64,000 nucleotides of DNA from Cloeon dipterum (lineage: Eukaryota; Arthropoda; Insecta; Ephemeroptera; Baetidae): the NCBI RefSeq assembly GCF_949628265.1, contig NC_088786.1, positions 33,377,681 to 33,441,680 of the forward strand. Direction: 5' to 3'. A program made the position numbers and the translations under genes. This document shows positions 15,301-26,200 of the stretch, one piece after another (positions within the stretch are counted from its first letter, which is position 1; each line of letters starts with the position of its first letter). The notes beneath the pieces were generated by a model, which was not told the origin of the DNA, made no database searches, and saw only the letters and a program-made list of their open reading frames with translations.

Positions 15301-18300
15301 TGGATCTTGAGATCACAAAATCGCTGAAGGACGAGCTCGAGTCGCGTCTGTGCCAGCTGCAAAACAGAATCACTTCTCTGCGGACCGAGTCAGAGGAAGT
15401 GTGGAAGACGATGGAGACGGCAGAGAGGAGTCTGCTCGACATGCTGACCGCTAAAGACTTTGACGTGAACCAGTTCTTCAACAATGACAACGCGACGCCC
15501 CCGAACGCCAGTCTGTCCTCGACCCTGGGTCTGGCGCCGCAGACACCCTCGCACACAAAGGCGCCGGAGACGTTGTCCATAAAGCTGAAGCAAGACAAGC
15601 AAGAGACAGAGGAGTTTTACCTTGGGGTAAGTTGGATTTTTTTAATGAATCATTGCAGAATTTATTCCAATTTTGTCAAAAAAAAAAATTGATTAATTCA
15701 AGTTTCAACTATAGAAGCTCCAAATTTGATGAAATCCTAGTTTTGAAATGTCTCAGATAGATCCTGAATTTTTTTAATACTCTATAAAAACGTATGCCAC
15801 GGCTTTCACTTGTGTCAAAAATATTTTGTATATTTGCAGAAATTTAGGGAATACCTCCTGGGCACAAGTAGGATAGCACGACTGCACGCCAAGCACGATT
15901 ACATTAGGAAAACACTTCTCGCTGGAAGCTCAGACCTGCCGCCAGCCTCTAGAGGAACGCAGATACCCAACAATGGGCTCACGGTGACTGGAGAGAAACC
16001 AGTGCGGCGCAAAAGAATCGGCCGGCTGCAGATGATCGGTCAGCCAAAGCTGTTCGGCGGAAGCCTGGAGGAGTACCTGGAAAGCACAAACCAGGAAATT
16101 CCACTTGTGATGAAGAGTTGCATTCGAGTCATTAATCTATACGGTAAATTAAAAATATTAATTAAAAAAATCCAGTGCTACAATGGTTGAAATTTACAGG
16201 TTTGCATCACCAAGGGATATTCAGGGTGTCTGGGTCACAACTAGAAATAAACAACTTCAGAGAGGCTTTCGAAAGGGGCGAAGACCCTCTGGCTGACATG
16301 ACTGACGCGTCAGACATCAATTCAGTTGCAGGTGTGCTAAAACTCTACCTGCGAGAACTGCGAGAGCCCCTGCTGCCAATCATCTACTTTGAACAGCTCA
16401 TGGAGCTCGCACGTAAATATTTATGACGCGTCTCACCTGAGCACTTGCATCAAACTTTTTTTTATTCACACAGAGTTGAAGCCAAACGAGGACTTTGTGG
16501 TCAAAATGAAGGAGCTACTACAGAGTTTGCCAAGGCCGGTTGTGATTGTCATGCGCTACCTTTTTGCATTCCTCAAACAGTGAGTTCTGCCAAGTGCACT
16601 TATCTGATGTTGCTCACCACCTCTTTTTGGCAGCTTGTCGGAATACAGCGAGGAGAACATGATGGATCCGTACAATCTGGCCATCTGCTTCGGCCCGACC
16701 TTAGTCCCCGTACCTGACGACAAGGACCAGGTGCAGTTCCAAAATCTGATCAATGAGTTGATCAAAAACGTCATTGAGATGCATGAGGAACTGTTCCCAG
16801 TTGATGGCGGGCCAATCTATGAAAAGTACATCAGTTGTGAACCTGATGAAACGTAAAAAATCTATCCCTAAACCATTAATTGAGATTTTAATTTCAATTT
16901 TCTCACAGTGACATGGGTGACTCGCCATCCGAAAACGTTCATGATGACATCGACTCAGAAGTTTACCCTTCAGAGGATGGTACAATCAATCATATTTCTC
17001 TCTAATTGATGCTCATGAAAAATATCGTATTTGCAGAATGCGAATCTCTAGAGGCAACAGTGCAATTCGACTTTAGGGCAAGATCAAAGAGAGAACTCAG
17101 CTTGCGGAAAGGCCAACACGTCACCCTGTACAGTCAAGTGTCAAATGATTGGTGGCGTGGCAGCGCTGGCGGGCAGGAGGGACTCATTCCAGACAAATAC
17201 ATCATGTTAAAGATTAACAAGTGCGTCAAAATATTTTAATAATTGAAAGGGTATAAGCACAAAGGCCTCTGCTGTGCCAAGCACACTTAAAATGGTAAAA
17301 AACGCATGGCATTTCGCCAAGCTTTTTATTATTGGGTAAAAAAGAGCCATTCTAGAAACTTTGGCGATAAATTAAAAAAACACACACTTTAAAAGTAATA
17401 ATTCATTTATTTTTTTCTTTTTACTAAATAAAGACTTTGGAAAATCTGTTTTACAGGGATGAGGACAGAGAAAGGCTAGAGCTGAAATCAAGTTCTGACG
17501 AGTCAGTAGTGAAGCGGCGGGCGTCAAGCTCAAACGACTCGCTGCTGTCCGGCCAGAGCTCACAGCACTCGCCGATCGAGCCTGTGGTGGTAGAGTTTGA
17601 GCCAATCGACACGCCGGGGCCGCCAAACCTGCCACCGCCGTGTGCCGTCACGACTGTGTCACTGCTGCCATCGATGAACAGCCGCAACTCGATTGAGCTA
17701 GCGCTTGCCCAGCTGCCCCCCGAGGTACTTGAAACCACTGTCTAGAGTCAGCCAGCATGTTGCCTGAGTGTTGATTGTATTGACCAAAGTTGTTATCTCA
17801 TATTTTTATAGCCTACAAAAAATGTGAAAACACTTTCCAGATTATGTCTGATGTAGATATTATTTTGAACAGTTTTATGAATTACTTGTATTTATAATGA
17901 TGCATTTACTACGATAAAAAGCCGAGTGGTCGTCTTTAACTGTCAGCAAATTTGGGCTTTTATTGCAATGTGACAAACACTTCTGCTAAATCTGCGGTTA
18001 GCAACAGAGGAGGTGAGTGTTTTAAAATGAAAATCCTGCTTTTTGCATTAATCCATTAACAGCATGCTAAAATCGCTTTGCCATTTTGTTTGTCATTATT
18101 TTGTCGCTTTGAGGTTCAGGTCATTTCATTTAGTCGTTATACGCATGTTTCCTAACATCAAAATCTCATTTATTCCTTTTTAATTAAATAATTTATATAT
18201 ATTTAAAAAAGGGAAAAGTATTGTAGAAATTTGTTCGTTTTTACGTTCAAGCTAGAATTTGATTTTTGGGTATTATTTTCAGCCTTATTTCAACTTTGTT

Positions 18301-20112
18301 AGGCATGGTTTTATGTTCACTGTAAATCGTCCTTCAAAACGTTTAGAAATTTTGCATGTCGAGCTTTGATTTTCGTAGTTGTGCACTGCAGTAAATCGCA
18401 TTGTGTGTGAAATCGAAAGAACAAACCTGGGAGGCCACACTCCCTTCCACCATATTATCAGCTCGTCAAAGGTTTGTAGATACACACTTCCATTCATAGG
18501 ACACAAAGAATGCGCGCGTACATTATAATATACGTATCATTTCATACGCGGGAAACAGCATTGTTGTTCGATCATGACTTGGCTTCCAAATAGAATGTTA
18601 CATGATTTGTGTTACTTCTTAGTAATATCTACTAATACAACTTATACATAAGAGCTTTAAAAGCTAGGAAGGAGATGTAGAGGAAATTAGACTCTTGTAG
18701 AATTTATGGCTGCATAAAATATAAATTGTAATTAAATATTCATACTTGAAAGGTTCTGGCTGTAAATATATTTAAGGACTGTTTCTTTTGGCTGCAAAAT
18801 TTCACGCTTGATTTTTTCAGCATGAGGTGAGTTCCGAGAATGGTGACACCAAGGTCAACGGCAGCCTCATCATCCCTGAAATTCACACATCAGATCAGAC
18901 TTCTGGATCCAACAGAAGCAGTTTGGTTGAGAAATTGGGCATTGAAGAGGCAGACTCGACGCAACCTGATTCGCATGAGCTGCAGGTTAGCACTGAAGAT
19001 GAGCTTAAAGCAAGGCTTCCTAATCTTCCTTGATTTAATTTCAAGTGTTTTTCTTTCGCCCTGGTTATTGCAATATTAAAGGTTGGAAATTTATTGAAGT
19101 CGAATTGGCCTTCTAAAATTCCTGAATAAAATTGACAATTTAAAATTTACTGCAGCAATTATGTGCTACTTTTTTTATTTCTTCATATTTATAAATATTT
19201 GAAGCTTTTACACGAAAAACTGACTGAATGCAATGAACATTCATTAAATCTGTTGCTCTACCTTTTCATTGTGAAATTATGAATATAAAACAGAAAATAT
19301 TAAACCTTGTTTTATTTTTAAAAATATTAAATATTGTGATGGGTGTTTATTTAAATACAATCCTTGAATATATGCGGTTATTATAATTTTCTTTTCAAAT
19401 GAGAGGGAAGTGTTAGTAAAAATAAACGAGAAAATAGTGAAAATTTGGGATGAAACTCCTCAAATATAATCTAGTTTGAACAAACTTTGCTATCTTGACT
19501 TTTCTGTTTGTTCAGGTTGAGGACGAGCCCCAAATCGAAGCCGACAGGTCGAGTCTGAGCAGCCTAAGCAGCGAGGGCAGCTCTGGCAGCAGCAATAGCA
19601 GCAACACAAGCAGCAGCTTCCAGCAGAGCCGCGATATCTGGCGGCGGCGCGAGAATTCCGCGACGGAGCCGACGCCGGTGCTGCCGGCACCGCATCTGGT
19701 GGGGCTGCCGCTGCGGCAGAAGCACACGCCCGACCTGGTGATGGACCTGCCGCTCAACAGCAGCGGCAGCACCAGCGTCTCGCCGTCGGGGGGTGCGTCC
19801 GACGAAGACCCTGAGGCGTCGCCTAGTCACAGCCCGCAGCACACGGGTCCCGAGAGCCCCGACATGACCGCAGCCGAGCGCTTCGCCAAGCAGAACCAGT
19901 GCACCCTGAAGAAGAAGGACACGCGCACGTCGTCGAGCTCCTCGTCGGGCTCGGCGTCTGCGGCCGTCGACGCCCAGACGCAGACCAAGGTGGCCGCCGC
20001 TGCCGCCCCGGACAAGCCGCCCCTCAAGGCCAAGCCGCAGATCCTCAAGAAACCGGCCGGCATGCCGCCGTCGTCGCCGGATCTGAGCAAAAACCGGGAA
20101 ATGAACAAATAA
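308..20112 (+). CDS. srGAP: SLIT-ROBO Rho GTPase-activating protein (srGAP), complete
   Basis: Cytoplasmic regulator linking membrane curvature and Robo guidance signals to Rac/Cdc42/Rho inactivation (family knowledge). Coding exons by phase: 308-380, 13835-14018, 14085-14250, 14552-14773, 14830-14958, 15015-15239, 15294-15626, 15840-16143, 16200-16412, 16474-16579, 16634-16852, 16909-16979, 17037-17220, 17457-17724, 18821-18985, 19516-20112, about 1152 residues (vertebrate family about 1070-1100). Seen: an F-BAR/coiled-coil region about residues 25-430 (LAEQLRCLDAR, ELQDYFRKRAEVELDYSKSL); a RhoGAP domain about 515-690 with arginine finger R554 in GIFRVSG and KLYLRELREPLLP; an SH3 domain about 755-810 with NDWWRG; then a Ser/Pro-rich tail. 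The first exon (24 codons, starting MFQCIIQQRNGW) is inferred from its ATG, a good donor, and a phase that completes Asp before IRLQLAEQ. That exon is the least certain part. The domain identity is very sure. Confidence 0.93.
8811..8826. repeat. Short (CAG)n run
   Basis: Five CAG units in the srGAP first intron, non-coding. Confidence 0.8.
10291..10308. repeat. Short (CGGA)n tetranucleotide run
   Basis: Four tandem CGGA units in the srGAP first intron. Confidence 0.8.
13294..13311. repeat. (TC)n microsatellite
   Basis: Nine TC units in the srGAP first intron, about 520 bases before the second coding exon. Confidence 0.85.
17725..17745 (+). other. Alternative srGAP C-terminus by reading through the donor at 17725
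   Basis: If the intron after exon 17457-17724 is retained, the frame continues seven codons and stops at 17743-17745, giving an end LETTV. The last residues ETTV fit a class I PDZ ligand (S/T-x-V). The spliced form instead continues in phase 0 to 18821. Whether the retained form exists is unknown. Confidence 0.4.
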
Positions 20113-21410
20113 TAAGCAAAGGAAAGTCGAGGAAAAGTATTCGATAGGGGCGACCGATCTCGAAATTTGGACTTTGATATCCCTTGTTCAGACTTATTTT
20201 GACTCCGACACGCATTTATCAGCCGCATCAGTTCCTAAGGCACGTACTTTTCCTGCCGTTCCACCTTTGCTACTTTGTCTGATTATCTAAATTCTGATAT
20301 ATTAGCTGTTCTCTTTTGAGTGCTCTATATAATCAAAGTCAATTACAATTAATATGCATTTTATGACTTTGGGTGCTATCGGAACTCGAGAGACGTGATG
20401 TAAGAGAAGAGAGAGTATACATACACAGTTGTTGGCCTAACTGACGAGAAAATGCTTTGAACGCCGCAGTAGGCGCCGAGATCAGAGTTTTTGAGTAAAA
20501 ACAAAACAAAAAAACATATATATTGAACTTAACGTAAACACAACTCTAACGATGTGTGCTTCATTAACTCAGATATTTTTAGATAATAGCAAAGAGAAAT
20601 TGTTACCAGAGGAATAAAAATAACAAAACGGTATTCTAAGACTGAGGAAGAACAAATAATTCAATTTTTGGATTAGAAACGAGGACACACAACATTAATT
20701 TTTTACCTAATTTGTAGGGTATAGAGTATCAGTAGATAATTTAGTTTACGATCTGGTTTTAAGAGAGCGGACGAGTTATTAGAATTCGGAGAATAAAGTT
20801 TGTAAGCCAAATCTTCCCGATAATGCTAAATATAAAATGAGAATCGAAGTAGCAGATTTTTACGGTTGGAAACAAAGAGGGCATAGCGAGAAATCTTGTG
20901 TACAGAACACAACACTGTCAGTAGGTTAACACGCACTTTTGCATAATTTCAAGGTCTTCAGATTTTTTACTGGAAACGCGATTGAGACAAAACTGACAAA
21001 ACCGCAAGACATGGCTCAGAAATCGCACGGCTGCGCAGAGAATACCAAAACTACTAACATATAATGTAATAAAAAAATCTCAGTAACACACACGCATTCA
21101 TATCTATCTCAATACACACACGCATAGACCATTAGCATGGGAAACAGTTCTAAAACTCAAACTTAATTAATAACTAACTATCAATAAAATAGTGCCCACT
21201 CGCAAGTACACAATAAACTCTACAAGAAAAAGTCTGTTCCACCAGAATAAAATACATACAACAGCGCATGCAAATGGTCAAAAATGAAGATAATATTTGT
21301 GTTTCCGAGCATTGTCCAACAATATTGTTTGTCAGCAAAAATATCACTATTAAAAGGGTGTGTCTCAAAACATCTGTATCCACTAAAAAAGTCGTATATG
21401 TATTCAAGTG
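20113..21410 (+). other. srGAP 3' UTR and convergent intergenic stretch
   Basis: AT-rich DNA after the srGAP stop with AATAAA hexamers at 20614-20619 and near 20793, the likely polyadenylation signals. It meets the 3' end of the opposite-strand MED8 gene. No further gene seen. Confidence 0.55.
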
Positions 21411-21421
21411 TTCTTATGTGG

Positions 21422-21427
21422 TTTATT
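21422..21427 (-). terminator. Probable MED8 polyadenylation signal
   Basis: AATAAA on the minus strand, about 70 bases beyond the MED8 stop codon. Confidence 0.5.
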
Positions 21428-21493
21428 TACAGATCGCAATATTTTATGTAGTGGTCACAAATAAATAGTCTCCAGAGAACGCACACACTGTCT

Positions 21494-22455
21494 TTATCTG
21501 TAGGGATGCATCTGACCGGCAGCCTTGATGTTCGTTTTGATTGCACTTGGCGCCTTGCCCATTGGTCCCACTGCAAAAAGAAATGCAATAAAAAAAATAC
21601 TGTCCAAGAAACTTAAGAAGGAAGAATAATCTCTTGATAGTAAAATCAGACTCACTTTGGCCTGGGATGCCTCCTGGCGGCCCTTGTGGCGGGCCCAGCG
21701 CCCCGGGACCCCTTTGCGGGCCTGGTGGGGGGCCACCCATCATCGCCCCTGGAGTAACGGTGTGTTTGAGACCCTTGCCCATGCTGATGGCTGCAACTAA
21801 GAGAGGCGTGTCCGTGAGCGAGAACGTCTGCGCTGCTCCGGATCGAGAGCCGGCCTCACTCTCCCATTCCTCTCGGGCCTTGTTGACCAAGTCCCACACG
21901 TGTCCAACCACTTTGTTCATGGTAGCGACTTGTTTCTGAACAGTTAACTAAATTTCGTTAAAGGAATTCAAGCAGCCTCCCATTTCAAACCTGTGTAGTT
22001 TCGTAGGTGACGCAGTTTGCTTTGTGCTCCAGCTGCACCATCTTCATTTCTGCATCAGGTTCCGGCTTTGTTCTCAAGTAGTCTGGTACAATATCGTGCG
22101 AAAAAGTGGTCAGACGGCCCTCGGTGACTCTGGCCAAGTTCTCGTCCAAGTCGGGCTTGAGCATCAAGGGAAGAACGGTGAAGTTTCTCAATGCTGGAGC
22201 TTTTTCGTTGCTCAGGATTTTCGTCAGGGACGTTAGCTGAAAATAAAATTTTACAAAATGACAGAGGTTTCAAATATTATTTATATCTACCTGTCCTGAA
22301 ATAAGAGCGAAATTATCGAGGAAATTTGGCCAGTTGAGCGTTTCGTATTCATTTTCGACCTTGAAGATCATTGCCCCAATTGACGTTTTGAGGTCGTTGA
22401 CTCGACTAATGACTGCTTCCAGCACCGCATCTTGCTGCTTTTCCTCTCGCTGCAT
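21494..22455 (-). CDS. MED8: Mediator of RNA polymerase II transcription subunit 8
   Basis: Head-module subunit of the nuclear Mediator complex, bridging activators and RNA polymerase II. Four exons on the minus strand: 22291-22455, 21991-22236, 21656-21935, 21494-21570, all with GT-AG introns, giving 255 residues, usual for MED8 (about 250-270). Diagnostic stretches are the start MQREEKQQDAVLEAVISRV, the helical segment with LISGQ, the conserved FSHDIVPDYLRTKPEPD, then a Gly/Pro-rich linker (GPPQGPPGG) and the typical basic end KAPSAIKTNIKAAGQMHPYR. The start is the first Met and matches the family N-terminus exactly. It converges with srGAP and diverges from STARD3. Identity is very sure. 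Confidence 0.96.
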
Positions 22456-23253
22456 TATGATTACGATTTTAATTCATGAAAATGTGGAATAAATCAAGGC
22501 ACAAGTTTTTGCGCGTCGTCAAGGCAAGACGATGTTTATGTTTAAGTTCAGACTGTTCAGGGTTGCCAAAGTAAACAATAAAAACATAACCCTAAAACGA
22601 TTTTCTTATTATTATGTACTTAAAATAAATAAAAATTCCTACTTTATAAAATATCTTAATATTTAAAATAAAAATACAATCTTATGTTTGTATGTATAAC
22701 ATTTAAATATAAAATATTATTTTATTGCGTTGTTTTGGTTTACGTTGGTGACAGTGATCGCCAGCTGAGCGAGTCATTCCTTGAGAGTTTTAACAACCTG
22801 CTGGGTGTAAAAAGCGTAAATTTGGTAAACACAATAAGTTAATGCGAGTTTAATTGCGCGATAATTTAATATCATGTTATAAATATCAGCTATCTTCAGA
22901 CGTTGTTTATAGACTTTGTTTTACGAATATTTTGGTGATTTTCTCTTTGCTAAGTGTGTCTATTCTGTTCTTTTGATTTAGTGCCCTTCACTGGACGATG
23001 AAGTTTGGTGATTTTATTGCAACCATCGAAACTTAAAGACACCAGCAAACATCGCTTCCGAGATAAGCCTCACCCTTTGTAATCGTACACTCTGAAAAAT
23101 TTCTTCATGGATTGCTGTTAAGATAACCAGCAAGTAAAGAGTAAGGTTTCTCTCCCTCTCATCTTTTCTAAAATATGTATTTAAAAAATTCTCCGTGTCT
23201 AAATCGGATATGTATGCAATTATATTATTGAATTAATCGATCTTCTAACGCAG
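22456..23253. promoter_or_regulatory. Divergent upstream region between MED8 and STARD3
   Basis: About 800 bases separate the MED8 start (minus) from the first coding exon of STARD3 (plus). It must hold the MED8 promoter and at least one 5' non-coding STARD3 exon, because the STARD3 coding exon begins just after an acceptor (CAG at 23251-23253). A possible donor for that upstream exon is GTAAGG at 23141. No TATA box is obvious. Confidence 0.5.
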
Positions 23254-23254
23254 G

Positions 23255-26200
23255 ATGCACAGCATGGGTTCGCGAGACGAATCGGCTCGTCAGGCAGCTG
23301 AGTCCTTGCTCTCGGGTAGCTCGTCGCAGTCAGTGAACCAGTACCCTCCTCCGCACCCCCAGCAAATCCGTCCCGACAGCAATTATTATGGCGCTGCAGG
23401 ACCAAACTATCCTAGGTTTGTCAACACACGTGGCAACATCCAAAGTGCGTGCTCTAAATTAAAAATAAAAATTGCACTTCTTTTAACACAAATATCTACT
23501 ATAGGTTCTAGTCCGAGTGTCGAGTATTTAAATGAAGAATTACTGGCAGGCCTTCGGTTAGGCGGTCAGATGTCTGGAGTTCGCAGATTCTTCTGCCTTT
23601 TTCTAACCTTTGACTTGCTCTTTACATTCCTCATGTGGTTCACCTGTATCATGGTGAGTTTTTGACCTAGTTAGCTTCCTGTGAACAAATTTGTGATTTT
23701 CACAGCTGATTGGAAACCGAGACGTCGTACAAGCTCTGATTGATGAAGTCAGATATTACAATGTCCACACTTCCATGTTTGATATAGTGGTAATAGTTTA
23801 TCGCCGTTTCAAAACTATCATAGATAATTAAAAAATAAACTTTCAGATGGCCGCTGCGTGTCGGTTTACTGTTCTACTTTTATTCTATGCCCTCCTTTAC
23901 ATCAATCACTGGATCATTATTGCTGTGAGTACTTTTTGGCGGCATAAATATTCAAAATTGTAAAAACATGTCTCACAGCTCTCTACATCTGGAACGTGTG
24001 CCTTCTTGATATTCAAAGTCTTTGTTTTCAATGTAAGTTACTAGTTGTTTGAAGCTCTATTTTTATCTAGTGCATTAATGTTATCAGTGGGCCTCAGCGG
24101 GTCAACCTGTTTTCCAAGTGCTCATAATTTTGACGTCATTTGTACTGGCGTGGGGTGAAACGTGGTTTTTGGATTTCCGAGTCATCCCGCAAGAGACCTT
24201 GGCTAGAGCCATAATTATCGGTGCGCAATTTCAATTGTTGCGTATTTAGATGGTCTGAAATGATTAAATTATTTTACTCTAGATCCAAACACATCAAACT
24301 TCCTTCGAAGCGTGTATGACGAGAGAACACCACTCATGAGGAATTTCCTGAATAGCACTGGATGCCCTGAGAACTACACTGAGTCGATCGGCAATTTTTA
24401 TTCGCCTTTAGAGTCTCCCAGAGGTAAGTGTTGGTTTTTCTTCAAATTATTAGTGACATTGTTTTGATCGAGCACTCCGAGGGTGTTTAGCCCTTGCATA
24501 TATTTAGGCTGTGCTTCACAATTAAAAAATTAGCACAAATGAAAACACAAAAATTTCCCACGCTTGATTTTGTGAGAATCCAAGAGCAGTGGTTGTTCGC
24601 GCGTGATTTTTCACGCTCCCCCTGCATCACGCCAATCAATGCATTATTGTCAAAACACACAAAAGCGGTCGAATGCCAAGGAAAAGTCCAACCAGCGGGA
24701 TATTTTTTTAATTGTGAAGAAAAGCAGCGCGCGTCCTTTTGCTGCACAGCCTAAATATGTGCACGGAATAAACACCCTCGGATGGTGCTGCGTTGCAAAC
24801 TTGTCTTTGACATAAATATTTCCATTTTTAATTTGTTATTATTTAAACTGTGAACGCAAGAATAACAATTCCTTCCTGATATTTTCACGATTCAAAATTT
24901 GTCATTCCACTGCATTCTATAATTATAAATATATTTACACTCTAATTATCGTTTCAAATTATTGTATTGCTAACTTTTTAAAATCGATTTGTATTTAGAA
25001 TCCTGGTGTATGGCCCAAAATTTTCCTGTGCTTGATTTTCGATTTTTGTGGGTGCGAATCCAAGAGCAGTGGTTGTTCCCACGTGATTTTTCACGCTCCC
25101 CCAGCATCGCGCCGGTCAATGCATTAATATTGTCAAAACGGACAAAAGCGGTCGACTGCCAAGGAAAAGTCCAACCAGCGGGATACCTTTTTAATTGTGA
25201 AGCAGCGCGCCTCCTTTTGCTGCACAGCCTAAATATATGTATGTGAACGTGCTAAACACCCTCGTAGACCCTAAACACCTGCGTTGCAAGCGCGTCTCTC
25301 TTACACGCTTTGTCACACGTCACGCATGAGAAAATAGTGTTTCAGCTATTACAAACCGCGCTACAGCGTAGGAAATTATCAGAATTAAATTAACTATGTG
25401 CAGTCTGGATTGTAAAGTTATTGTCTTGATGTCAAAAAACTTTTTTAAATATATTAAGAAATCAAATAGATTGTTAGCCTATTTTTTTTTATTTAAAATC
25501 ACAATTTTTTAGGCCACAATCACCCTTAAAAGACCCTGATGTCATAATCCTCCCCTTCCTACCATTTTTAGGGTGTTTAAATTTTTGAATCATTTGGCAC
25601 TAGGCACTTTTGAGTATCATTTTCCATTTATATCATGTTTCAGAATCCGATGATGAAGAGGAAGGAGCAGGAGGCCGATTCAGGACGAACCAAAGAACAA
25701 GGAGTAAGGTTAGTACAAACAAGCACGCGCGAAACTCACAAGTGATATGATAAGTTTGTATAAACCCAGATTCGTGTGCTTTAACCTTAACTCAATCTGT
25801 TTAAAGAAAGTTTCTAAAAATTTAAATACGCTCCGTTATAAGCAAGTTAAATTCAGAATTAGAATTTCATAGGCCATCTTCGATTCAACCAATTAGCAAT
25901 TAAAAATGGCTGCTGGCGCAATGAAGGCCTGCATATCTAGTCGATCATTCCCCTTTCCATTTCGCTTGATGGCCTCAAGCCGTATTATATGAATATGATG
26001 GAATGAGAGAGATAAAGCGAGCGAGAAGAGCCCGTTGTCGGTGCACAGGAGAGCGATGCGCGCGCACTCGAATTCACTCTGTGCAACGTTCTCGCGCCGA
26101 GGATATTGGTTATAAAAGAGTGGTCAGTGGTCTGGTCCGCACTTTGTGATGGCACCACCCGACCGGATATTTTTTCGTGGGGCCACCGAGCCGAGGACCT

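Noticed and set aside
19512-19842. Minus-strand frames with Cys- and Leu-rich runs
   Set aside because: Shadows of the Ser/Gly-rich srGAP tail (AGC repeats read backwards).
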